Notes under the pieces: model-generated
The model's database searches: none
The model's input: the letters and a program-made list of their open reading frames with translations, nothing else
What the model was told of the DNA's origin: nothing
Translations under genes and position numbers: made by a program
Part shown: piece after piece, positions 1-6,651 of the stretch
Layout: every line of letters begins with the position of its first letter
Position numbering within the stretch: the first letter of the stretch is position 1
DNA from: Collinsella aerofaciens
Lineage (GTDB): Bacteria > Actinomycetota > Coriobacteriia > Coriobacteriales > Coriobacteriaceae
Reading direction: 5' to 3'
Assembly (NCBI RefSeq): GCF_015553355.1
Contig: NZ_JADNGN010000007.1
Coordinates: 31,589 to 70,380, forward strand
DNA: 38,792 bases

Positions 1-880
1 CGCCGCAAAAGAAAAAGCGTATGCAGCCATGCAGGAAGCGCTCAAAAACCTCGAGGCCGCAAAAGACGCCGCAAGTCCCGAGAAAATTGCGAGATTCAAT
101 GATGACATTGCCCGTTTTCAAGAGCTCCGCGACAAGATGGCGGCGCAAGCCGTCGAAGAGAGGGAACTCCTTCCCACCATGCAAGCGGACATCGATGCAG
201 CCCAAGCCAAATACGACGGGGCCATCAACCGGGTAAGCGAGCTCCAAGCAGAATTAGACAAGAAACTTGAGGTGCTTAAGGCACTCGAAGCGCTCGGCGA
301 CGAGGAGCTTGTCGAAACTGTTAAACAGCAAATAAAGCAGTTGCGCCAAGAGATCGTAACGGCAAAAGCGCGAGTTGACTTTTGCGAAATGGAGCTCCGC
401 GAGGTCAAGGGCCGCCTCGAAAGGCAGGAAAGACAAGTTAATGACTGTGAACGTGCTGCAGAGAAGTATAAAGCCCATACCGACCAGTTCATAGCCTGGC
501 GAGATGCGCTCCTCGACAATTTGAAAAAAGCGCAAACGGCCTATGACGACGCCTGCAAGGCATACGAAGAGGCGAAAGCCGCGGCAGACAAGGCCACCTC
601 GCCCGAGATAACGCAACCGACCGAGACGACGCCTCCCTCCAACTCGGCGCAACCGGCCGAGGCGACACAGCCCACCGGCTCGTCCGCGACCGGCAAAAAT
701 ACCCCGCCAAGCTCCACCAAGCAGGCGAACTTGAGCAGCGGCAAGCAAGCAGATACGACCGCCGGCAAGCTCGCGAACACGGGCGACGCAGCGCCGAGCG
801 CAATCGCACCCGCAGCAGTCGCCGCCGCAGGCCTCGGAATAACCACCGCAGCCACACGCCGCCTCAAGAACTCAAAATAG
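1..880 (+). CDS. LAxTG-anchored coiled-coil surface protein, 5' end outside the window
   Basis: The reading frame is already open at base 2, and its first 85 bases are identical to an internal part (from 1061) of the next gene. The true start and signal peptide therefore lie upstream of the window. What is visible is a long, charged, Ala/Glu/Lys/Gln-rich helical region with heptad-like spacing, probably coiled coil. It is followed by a Thr/Pro/Ser-rich stretch resembling a wall-spanning linker. The C-terminus has the sorting layout: LANTGD, a hydrophobic Ala/Gly/Ile segment, then a basic tail (TRRLKNSK). LAxTG is the motif known for class E sortases of high-GC Gram-positives. The protein is probably secreted and covalently anchored to the wall. 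Its ligand or role is unknown. It has six more residues than its neighbour in the central coiled coil. Confidence 0.8.
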   Translation, partial: AAKEKAYAAMQEALKNLEAAKDAASPEKIARFNDDIARFQELRDKMAAQAVEERELLPTMQADIDAAQAKYDGAINRVSELQAELDKKLEVLKALEALGDEELVETVKQQIKQLRQEIVTAKARVDFCEMELREVKGRLERQERQVNDCERAAEKYKAHTDQFIAWRDALLDNLKKAQTAYDDACKAYEEAKAAADKATSPEITQPTETTPPSNSAQPAEATQPTGSSATGKNTPPSSTKQANLSSGKQADTTAGKLANTGDAAPSAIAPAAVAAAGLGITTAATRRLKNSK

Positions 881-908
881 CTGCCGACCCTTGAAATGAG
901 GTGCCGAG

Positions 909-1922
909 ATGAACGACATTCTCGCAAGAAGTGCAAGACGCGCAACCGTGGGCATCGCCCTTTCCGCGGCACTTGCCGCGGGAATCGCCCCCGCAACGGC
1001 GATCGCGGCAGAAACCAACTCCCCTGTCGATGCAGTTGCCTTGCAGACGAAAGATGCGGACGCCGCAAAAGAAAAAGCGTATGCAGCCATGCAGGAAGCG
1101 CTCAAAAACCTCGAGGCCGCAAAAGACGCCGCAAGTCCCGAGAAACTTGCGGAAATCGATGATGACATTGCCGCTCTTCAAGAGATCTACGACAAGCTGG
1201 TGGCGGAAGCCGCCAAATTGAGGGGACCCCTTCCCGCCATGCAAGCGAACGTCGATGCAGCCCAAGCCAGATACGATGAAGCCCGTAACCGGACAAGCGG
1301 CCTTCAGGCAAAATTAGATAAGGTACTTAAGGACCTCGGCGACGAGGAGCCTAGCAAAGCTATTAGCGAAACTATTAAGCAGTTGCGTTCGGAGATCATG
1401 GCGGCAAAACGGCAAGAAGAGTTTTGTGAAGAGGAGCTTGACCAAGTTCGGCATAGGCTCGAGAGCCAGGAAAGAGTGATTAATAACCTTGAAAGTGATG
1501 CGGAGAATGTCAAAGCCCACATCGACGAGGACATAGCCAAGCGAAATGCGCTCCTCGGCGATTTGGAAAAGGCACAAGCGGCCTATGACGACGCCTGCAA
1601 GGCATACGAAGAGGCAAAAGCCACGGCAGACAAGGCCACCTCGCCCGAGGTGACGAAACCCGCCGAGACAACGCCTCCCTCCGGCTCGACGCAACCGGCC
1701 GAGACGGCACAGCCCGCCGGCTCGCCCGCGACCGGCAAAGACACCGCACCGAGCTCCGCCAAGCAAGCGAACTCGTGCAGCGGCAAGCAAGCAGATACGA
1801 CCGCCGGCAAGCTCGCGAACACGGGCGACACAGCGCCGAGCGCAATCGCACCCGCAGCAATCGCCGCCGCAGGCCTCGGAATAACCACCGCAGCCACACG
1901 CCGCATCAAGAACTCAAAATAG
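909..1922 (+). CDS. LAxTG-anchored coiled-coil surface protein, tandem paralogue
   Basis: A complete 337-residue copy of the preceding gene, starting 28 bases after its stop behind a modest GAGGTG ribosome site. Residues 1 to about 34 form a Sec signal peptide: basic start (ARSARRAT), hydrophobic core, and a cleavage site near AIAA/E. Residues 45 to about 235 are predicted coiled coil. Residues 240 to 295 are a Thr/Pro/Ser-rich linker with repeated PAET/PAGS units. The C-terminus has LANTGD, a hydrophobic stretch and a basic tail, the layout of a sortase substrate. Identity to the upstream copy is near-complete at both ends and much lower in the central coil, as expected for tandem genes exchanging ends by recombination while the middle diverges. 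The likely role is a surface spacer or adhesin-like protein, with function unknown. No sortase gene is in the window. Confidence 0.85.
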   Translation: MNDILARSARRATVGIALSAALAAGIAPATAIAAETNSPVDAVALQTKDADAAKEKAYAAMQEALKNLEAAKDAASPEKLAEIDDDIAALQEIYDKLVAEAAKLRGPLPAMQANVDAAQARYDEARNRTSGLQAKLDKVLKDLGDEEPSKAISETIKQLRSEIMAAKRQEEFCEEELDQVRHRLESQERVINNLESDAENVKAHIDEDIAKRNALLGDLEKAQAAYDDACKAYEEAKATADKATSPEVTKPAETTPPSGSTQPAETAQPAGSPATGKDTAPSSAKQANSCSGKQADTTAGKLANTGDTAPSAIAPAAIAAAGLGITTAATRRIKNSK

Positions 1923-1965
1923 CCGCCAGAGCATATCGCCTTCGCCAATCACGAACCCAGAAACA

Positions 1966-2002
1966 AAAGAGGCCCGTTTCCCCCAGGGAAACGGGCCTCT
2001 TT
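1966..2002 (+). terminator. Rho-independent terminator after the surface-protein pair
   Basis: A long GC-rich hairpin (AAAGAGGCCCGTTTCC paired with GGAAACGGGCCTCTTT, short CCAG loop) ends in a T-rich tail 45 bases after the stop codon. The flanking A and T runs would let it work in both directions. Confidence 0.85.
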
Positions 2003-2136
2003 ACTTGTAAAAACAGACGGCAACGCCGCCATCCCTTGAACCACATAGCCACCGCGCTCCAGACAACGCCACCGAGCAGCAAAAGGCACGGGATTCAATT
2101 CTTCAGATTAATGCGCCTCTACGGGTGATTTTTGGA

Positions 2137-2243
2137 CGACATGGTCCGGGAGGCGGCGAGGTATTTGGTAGTCGAGCGATCCCGCAGGCAAAGCCGAGGA
2201 CCAGCGAGACACCAAATACCTCGCCGCCTCCCGGACCATGTCG
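2137..2243. repeat. Perfect 33-bp inverted repeat with 41-base loop
   Basis: Arms at 2137-2169 and 2211-2243 are exact reverse complements over 33 bases, rich in GGGAGGCGGCGAGG. TTTTTGG and CCAAAAA blocks further out extend the symmetry after a small bulge. The loop is 41 bases. The element lies directly downstream of the SRP RNA on the RNA's strand and contains no credible gene. It could be a miniature mobile element or a very strong transcription barrier. Confidence 0.85.
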
Positions 2244-2250
2244 CGGCACC

Positions 2251-2375
2251 AAAAAGCGCCCGTGCGCTCGATGGATTCGGATGCCCGACAGAGGCTCCTT
2301 ATGGCTGCTTCCTTCCGGACCTGACCAGATTCGGAACATGTCGTCATCCGAACCCATCGAACGCGCTAGGCGCTC
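2251..2375 (-). ncRNA. ffs: Signal recognition particle RNA, small bacterial type (4.5S-like)
   Basis: Read on the minus strand, the apical domain of bacterial SRP RNA is plain: GTCAGGTCCGGAAGGAAGCA with its flanks, including the GGAA tetraloop and the asymmetric internal loop that binds Ffh. The arms on each side pair over a long stem (GATGGGTTCGGATG against CATCCGAATCCATC), and the outer stem closes near the ends. The transcript would end in the TTTTT at 2255-2251. Length is about 125 nt, close to the 4.5S class and lacking an Alu domain. It works with Ffh in co-translational membrane targeting. The next annotated gene on the same side carries a TadA domain; tadA next to the SRP RNA gene is also the arrangement known in Bacillus subtilis. 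Ends are estimated from pairing and the promoter. Confidence 0.9.
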
Positions 2376-2380
2376 GGTAT

Positions 2381-2409
2381 ATCTTACCCGCTCCCGCCCA
2401 CCAGAGCAA
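2381..2409 (-). promoter_or_regulatory. Promoter of the SRP RNA gene
   Basis: On the minus strand, a -35 hexamer TTGCTC (2409-2404) and a -10 hexamer TAAGAT (2386-2381) are separated by exactly 17 bases. The first paired bases of the SRP RNA begin 6 to 7 bases further on, so transcription should start near 2375. Confidence 0.75.
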
Positions 2410-2418
2410 GGTAGCTAA

Positions 2419-2500
2419 TTTGGGACGGGGCTTTTTTGACTACTTTTGCAGCCCGATTGCCAGAGCAGCCAATGAGTAGTCAAAATAGTCCCATCCCAAA
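2419..2500. repeat. Imperfect inverted repeat, 26-bp arms
   Basis: Arms 2419-2444 and 2475-2500 match as reverse complements at 23 of 26 positions (TTTGGGACGGGG and TTTTTTGACTACT blocks), with a 30-base loop. It lies just upstream of the SRP RNA promoter. No coding potential is apparent. Confidence 0.75.
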
Positions 2501-2531
2501 ATGACCGGCTTGGTGCCGCACCGCAGAAAGG

Positions 2532-2665
2532 GCCCATCTACTACGTTTAGGCCACAGGGGTCGACCATAGCCGACTTTTTCGAAAATCGGCAAGCTTTCT
2601 ACCTGCGGTTTTGTTTTTGTAAATTCCGGGATGGTCGAGAGTGGCCGGTTTAACGTAGTAGATGG
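2532..2665. repeat. Long inverted repeat with an inner hairpin
   Basis: The outer arm 2532-2568 contains CATCTACTACGTTTA and TCGACCAT. Arm 2631-2665 carries their reverse complements ATGGTCGA and TAACGTAGTAGATG. Inside lies a further hairpin, GCCGACTTTT with AAAATCGGC (about 2570-2591). The fold of about 134 nt would suit a structured RNA or a miniature mobile element. Short open frames cross it on the minus strand but have no ribosome site or recognisable product. Confidence 0.7.
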
Positions 2666-2726
2666 CCACGTTTCGTGGCAGGCGGTCCGACCCAAGGCAC
2701 AAGGCAGCCAACCTCGAATGGACATT

Positions 2727-2805
2727 CTCGAAGTTGCGGTGGAATACGGACTGAATTGGCACCTTAAAGGCAAAAACACTCCGTATTTCACCGCAACTTA
2801 TCGAG
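2727..2805. repeat. Inverted repeat, AAGTTGCGGTG family
   Basis: Arms 2727-2750 and 2780-2805 pair through AAGTTGCGGTGGAATACGGA and TCCGTATTTCACCGCAACTT, flanked by CTCGA and TCGAG. It ends about ten bases from the stop codon of the downstream minus-strand gene, so it may also act as that gene's 3' hairpin. A solo half of the same sequence occurs at 25153. Confidence 0.75.
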
Positions 2806-2815
2806 GGGATGGGTT

Positions 2816-4597
2816 TTAGATACGGCCAAGGTCGTAGGATCGAGCAGCCGCTTCGCCAGCACAGATGAGGTTGGTTGTGGCTTCTTGCGGATCGAGTGCC
2901 TGTTCCAGGTCCATGGGCTTGCGGCAAATCGGCAAAACCAAGTCAATACCCTGCCCATACACCGCATCCAGGTTGTCAGCACGACCGCCCACGACGGCGA
3001 CCACCGGCTTGCCATATCGCTTCGCACGACGGGCCACGCCCACCGGTGCCTTTCCAGCGGCGGACTGCTCATCCATGTTGCCCTCGCCCGTTATGACCAG
3101 GTCGGCATCGCGCACGCGTTCGTCAAACCCAATCAGATCGAGCACCGTCTCCACACCCGAACGCAACTCGGCACCAAGTGCCAACAACGCGGCGCCCAGG
3201 CCGCCCGCGGCACCGGCACCGGGCACGCCGAGCACCGAGCCAAATGTCCGTGCGCCCTCGGGCACGCGCAGCAACCCCTGAGCCCGCACCCCGGTAATCG
3301 CCGCATCGAGCAGGCGGCCGTAGCCGACCATCCAGCTGTCGTACCTGCTCAGCGCCGCGGCGTCATCCGTCGGTAGGCCCTTCTGCCCGCCAAACACCGC
3401 CAGTGCGCCTCGACGCCCCACGAGCGGATTCTCGACATCGGAAAGCACGACAACGCGCGCACCGCTCAGTGCCCGAAGCGCCGGTGCCAAATCGATACTC
3501 GTCACGTGTTCAAGTCCTGCGAGACCGGGAGCGATATTGCGGCCACACTCATCGACAAGGTGGGCGCCCAGCGCCTGCAGCATGCCGGCGCCGCCATCGT
3601 TGGTGGCACTGCCGCCCAAGCCAATATAGATGGTCTTTGCCCCCGCACGGACCGCGCGAAGCATGAGCTCGCCCACGCCATAGGTTGTGGCCGCCAACGC
3701 CGCCGACTCCGTGCAAGGCGAATACCTAATACCCGCCGCCTCGGCCATCTCGATTACGGCCGACTTGTGCTCGCCGTCCACCAGCATCCGGGCAGACACG
3801 CGATCGCCTAAGGGGCCTGCAACCTCGCAGGTTGAGAGCTCGCCACCGCGCGCGGCGATGGCGTCGAGCGTTCCCTCGCCACCATCCGCCAGCGGCAACG
3901 CGGCCATCTCGGCATCGGGCCACGCACGGCGTGCGCCTTCGGCAACCGCCGCCTCCGCCTGCGCGCTCGAAACGCTACCCTTAAAGGAGTCGATCGCCAG
4001 CAGCACACGGCGGGGCCGGCGGCATGCGGGGCCAAAATCGACCGCCTCAACGGCAATATCTCCAGCACCAGCGAGCGCCTCGGCATGAGCGGTATGCGCC
4101 TCAAGATCAGATCCACAGCCGCACGCAGCACCATCGGTGTCACGCAGCCCACTAAAATAGCTGCTCAACACCTCACGACACTCATCCGCCAGCACGCCAG
4201 CGGTCACATTAAACCGATGGTTCAGGCGCGAATCGGCATTGAGGTCGTACAGCGAGCCCAGCGCACCCGCCTTGGCATCGGCCGCGCCATACACGCAACG
4301 TCCCACGCGCGCGTTAACCATAATTCCCGCACACATGCAGCAAGGCTCGAGCGTCACGTAGACCGTGCAATCGGAAAGGCGCCAGCGACCAAGCGCCTGG
4401 GCGGCAGCGCACAGGGCCGCGAACTCTGCATGAGCCGAAGGATCCTGATCGAGCTCGCGACGATTATGCGCCCGCGCGACAACCTCGCCGTCGCGCACCA
4501 CTACGGCTCCGATGGGCACCTCGCCCACCGCCGCGGCGGCTCGCGCCTCGGCCAGCGCCTCGCGCATGAACTTCTCGTCGATTTCGGTGATCGTCAT
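2816..4597 (-). CDS. Fusion of tRNA adenosine deaminase TadA with glycerate kinase
   Basis: One 593-residue frame joins two unrelated enzymes. Residues 1 to about 155 are TadA: the zinc/catalytic HAE at 56-58 and PCCMC at 85-89, expected to convert wobble A34 to inosine in tRNA-Arg(ACG). Residues 155 to 193 look like a low-complexity linker. Residues 194 to 593 are a full glycerate kinase of the GlxK/GarK type (AIDSFKGS, LADGGEGT, GLGGSATNDGG, VITGEGNMDEQS), which phosphorylates D-glycerate with ATP. The ATG at 4597 has a good ribosome site (AGGGAAGG) eight bases upstream. A longer start at 4648 would reach the edge of the divergent tRNA gene and lacks one. Each half is close to full family length, so both activities are plausible. 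The fusion could also simply reflect gene joining without functional linkage. Confidence 0.9.
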   Translation of the reverse strand: MTITEIDEKFMREALAEARAAAAVGEVPIGAVVVRDGEVVARAHNRRELDQDPSAHAEFAALCAAAQALGRWRLSDCTVYVTLEPCCMCAGIMVNARVGRCVYGAADAKAGALGSLYDLNADSRLNHRFNVTAGVLADECREVLSSYFSGLRDTDGAACGCGSDLEAHTAHAEALAGAGDIAVEAVDFGPACRRPRRVLLAIDSFKGSVSSAQAEAAVAEGARRAWPDAEMAALPLADGGEGTLDAIAARGGELSTCEVAGPLGDRVSARMLVDGEHKSAVIEMAEAAGIRYSPCTESAALAATTYGVGELMLRAVRAGAKTIYIGLGGSATNDGGAGMLQALGAHLVDECGRNIAPGLAGLEHVTSIDLAPALRALSGARVVVLSDVENPLVGRRGALAVFGGQKGLPTDDAAALSRYDSWMVGYGRLLDAAITGVRAQGLLRVPEGARTFGSVLGVPGAGAAGGLGAALLALGAELRSGVETVLDLIGFDERVRDADLVITGEGNMDEQSAAGKAPVGVARRAKRYGKPVVAVVGGRADNLDAVYGQGIDLVLPICRKPMDLEQALDPQEATTNLICAGEAAARSYDLGRI

Positions 4598-4648
4598 CGT
4601 TCGCCTTCCCTGTTGCAAATTCAAAACGATGCTATCATTACGACTCAC

Positions 4649-4738
4649 GGAGAGATGGCAGAGCGGTTGAATGCGGCGGTCTTGAAAACCGTTGAGCGCG
4701 AGAGCGTTCCGGGGGTTCGAATCCCCCTCTCTCCGCCA
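4649..4738 (+). tRNA. tRNA-Ser (anticodon UGA)
   Basis: A 90-base class II tRNA. The acceptor stem GGAGAGA pairs with TCTCTCC. The anticodon loop CTTGAAA gives UGA, read as serine. A long variable arm (GAGCGCGAGAGCGTTC) and a T arm GGGGGTTCGAATCCCCC follow, and the CCA end is encoded. A TATCAT at 4633-4638 is a possible -10 element. Confidence 0.95.
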
Positions 4739-4741
4739 CTC

Positions 4742-5338
4742 CTAGTGATGCACCGGTGTCATTGTCCGCTCAAACAGTGCATCGACCACGTCGGCTATCT
4801 CAGGTCGACGCTCAAGATCGTGGCCCGATTCCCACCATATCGTGAAAAGTCGAATAATACCGCCGGCGACAAACTCAGACGTCGTCTCGAGTGACACGGG
4901 GGCCAGGGCATCCTCGGCAAGCACGTTCATCACACGCTCGCGGATGGAGCGGGCAATGCGGTCGCAAATAACGTTGGTCAACATGCCCGACATGCTGCTT
5001 GCCAAAATGTTATCCATGAGCTGCTCGTGCGCCAGAATCAAATCCATGGCATCGTCCAAAATCGCGTGCCGAAGCGCGCGCACGTCCTCGGCAGACACTG
5101 CGCCGGCCTCATCGGGCTGTTTTTGCGGCAAGCCCGACATAAGCTCATCGATATAAAAGGCAAAGTAATCGTTCTTGTCGCGAAAGTGCTTGTAGAACGT
5201 CGTACGGCGAATCATGGCGCGGTCGCACAGCATGGCAACCGTCAGGTCCTCAAAACGATGCTCCTCGAGAAGCTCGGTGAAAGCATCGAACAGGGCGCGG
5301 TAGGTTTTCTTAATGCGAAGGTCCACTGGTATCGCCAT
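4742..5338 (-). CDS. TetR/AcrR-family transcriptional regulator
   Basis: The protein has 198 residues. The N-terminal helix-turn-helix is typical: RIKKTYRALFDAFTELLEEH, then FEDLTVAMLCDRAMIRRTTF and YKHFRDKNDYF. The rest is an all-helical ligand or dimerisation domain of the type seen in small TetR proteins of Firmicutes and Actinobacteria. The ATG at 5338 fits family length, but its GAGG lies directly against the codon, so the start is not firm; the frame stays open upstream without homology. It stands alone between the tRNA-Ser and the divergent lemA gene, about 200 bases from the latter. Its target and effector cannot be told from the sequence. Confidence 0.85.
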   Translation of the reverse strand: MAIPVDLRIKKTYRALFDAFTELLEEHRFEDLTVAMLCDRAMIRRTTFYKHFRDKNDYFAFYIDELMSGLPQKQPDEAGAVSAEDVRALRHAILDDAMDLILAHEQLMDNILASSMSGMLTNVICDRIARSIRERVMNVLAEDALAPVSLETTSEFVAGGIIRLFTIWWESGHDLERRPEIADVVDALFERTMTPVHH

Positions 5339-5447
5339 CCTCAGGGCAAAGACAACACTCGTCAATCTGTCGCATATCTTACACCTGTACCTCGCACGCT
5401 TTGCCCCGGTGCCAACCCCGCCGAAAACACAACGCTTACCGGAAAGT

Positions 5448-5476
5448 TCGGCACGGCAAAACGTTGCGGGTATACT
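5448..5476 (+). promoter_or_regulatory. Possible promoter of lemA
   Basis: A near-consensus -10 TATACT lies at 5471-5476, with a weak -35 TTCGGC at 5448-5453, 17 bases apart. It sits about 60 bases before the lemA start, in the region shared with the divergent TetR gene. Confidence 0.4.
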
Positions 5477-5537
5477 AGTAGCGTTATACCAACGGCAGCT
5501 GGCGCATGCCGCCGCGGCCATTCGAAACGGAGACATC

Positions 5538-6089
5538 ATGATTACCGTCATCATCGGCATCGTTGTTGTCATTGTGATTGTCTGCGCCATCGCCGGCATC
5601 TACAACAACATGGTCACCAAGCGTAACCGCATCGATAACGCCTGGCAGAACATCGATACGCAGCTGCAGCGCCGCAACGACCTGATCCCCAACCTGGTCG
5701 AGACCGTCAAGGGCTACGCCAAGCACGAGCAGGAGACGCTCTCCGCCGTGATCAGCGCGCGTAACACCGCCGTCAAGGCAACCACGCCCGAGGCCAAGAT
5801 GGAAGCCGACAACGTGCTGACCGGTGCGCTGCGCCAGCTCTTCGCCGTGGCCGAGGCCTATCCCGATCTTAAGGCAAACACCAACTTTACGCAGCTGCAG
5901 GCATCGCTCGAGGATACCGAGAACAAGATTAGCTATGCACGCCAGAGCTACAACGACTGCGTGCTCAGCTACAACAACGCCATTCAGACGTTCCCGGCTG
6001 TCATCTTTGCCGGCATCTTCCAGTTTAAGGAACGCCAGGGCTTCGAGGCCGCCGAAGCAGCCCGCCAGGCCCCGACCGTCAAGTTCTAG
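5538..6089 (+). CDS. lemA: LemA family protein
   Basis: The protein has 183 residues. Residues 3 to 24 form one membrane segment (IIGIVVVIVIVCAIAGIYNN). The LemA core follows: NAWQNIDTQLQRRNDLIPNL, VETVKGYAKHE, a central helix pair, and the typical end PAVIFAGIFQF with F..RQGFEA. LemA proteins are small membrane-anchored helical-bundle proteins of unsettled function, with the short N-terminus outside and the bundle probably in the cytoplasm. The ATG at 5538 follows GGAG at a usual distance; a longer upstream frame has no homology. It is monocistronic and ends in a strong terminator. Confidence 0.92.
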   Translation: MITVIIGIVVVIVIVCAIAGIYNNMVTKRNRIDNAWQNIDTQLQRRNDLIPNLVETVKGYAKHEQETLSAVISARNTAVKATTPEAKMEADNVLTGALRQLFAVAEAYPDLKANTNFTQLQASLEDTENKISYARQSYNDCVLSYNNAIQTFPAVIFAGIFQFKERQGFEAAEAARQAPTVKF

Positions 6090-6125
6090 TAGTTTGACAG
6101 CGCATCCTTAATCAGCCAAATGCAT

Positions 6126-6164
6126 AAACCGCCCCGTCGAATGCATACTTCGACGGGGCGGTTT
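6126..6164 (+). terminator. Rho-independent terminator after lemA
   Basis: AAACCGCCCCGTCGA pairs perfectly with TCGACGGGGCGGTTT around a 9-base loop, followed by a T-rich CCCTTTTCG tail. Confidence 0.85.
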
Positions 6165-6194
6165 CCCTTTTCGCAAAGGTCCCCCTCTAAGTGC

Positions 6195-6397
6195 CGTGCA
6201 TTTTTAGGAGTATTCAACATAACCAAGAGCTTCGGGCGCCACGATAAATGCCAAAGACCGCGAATATCCCTGCAAATCAAACGCTGTCAGCCCATAACCC
6301 CGCCCATCATCCGTAGAAAACATCGAGAAATCCCGATTTTTTGCCCGAGGTCGGTATGCAGGGGCCTTCGATTGCAGAATACTCGCAAAAATGCACG
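6195..6397. repeat. 203-bp element with 21-bp terminal inverted repeats
   Basis: CGTGCATTTTTAGGAGTATTC at 6195-6215 and the inverted GAATACTCGCAAAAATGCACG at 6377-6397 match at 19 of 21 positions. The enclosed stretch of about 160 bases is open on the minus strand from one repeat to the other, with the stop codon TAA inside the left repeat. Readable parts of that frame include FSMFSTDDGRGYGL and YSRSLAFIVAPEALGY. It has no ribosome site or recognisable domain. Its size and ends suggest a miniature mobile element or dispersed repeat. No transposase is present. Confidence 0.6.
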
Positions 6398-6434
6398 TCG
6401 CCACCGCCCCCACATGGCGCGAAGCAAAGCAGAA

Positions 6435-6455
6435 GCGCGGCCTAAAAGGCCGCGC
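6435..6455. other. Short perfect hairpin in the lemA-ilvE gap
   Basis: GCGCGGCCT and AGGCCGCGC pair perfectly around AAA, followed by ATCTTTATT. It may be an extra weak terminator. Apart from this, the repeat element and the terminators, nothing was found in the 560 bases between lemA and ilvE. Confidence 0.5.
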
Positions 6456-6548
6456 ACCATCTTTATTCAGATTAATCATTGCCCGTTGTGACATCGCCGA
6501 ACCCGCAGGGCAGAGAACAAGTTCCCTCCCGGCGCACTCCGCAGGACG

Positions 6549-6589
6549 AAAGAGCCTCCGCCGCACGAAGTGCGCAGCGGAGGCTCTTT
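6549..6589 (-). terminator. Terminator after ilvE
   Basis: AAAGAGCCTCCGC pairs with GCGGAGGCTCTTT, with a second inner stem CGCAC/GTGCG. It lies 60 bases past the ilvE stop on the minus strand and has short T runs on either side. Confidence 0.75.
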
Positions 6590-6651
6590 CATGTCCGAGG
6601 ACGCGCCGGAAAGGAAGGTCGCCCTCGGGCCGGACATATCCGTAAGACAAA

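Noticed and set aside
2131-2815. Insertion sequence in the SRP RNA region
   Set aside because: Inverted repeats are present but there is no transposase frame and no target duplication was recognised, so they are reported only as repeats.
2547-2927. Minus-strand open frame of 126 codons across the inverted repeats
   Set aside because: It overlaps the end of the TadA fusion gene, runs through inverted repeats and has no ribosome site or recognisable domain.
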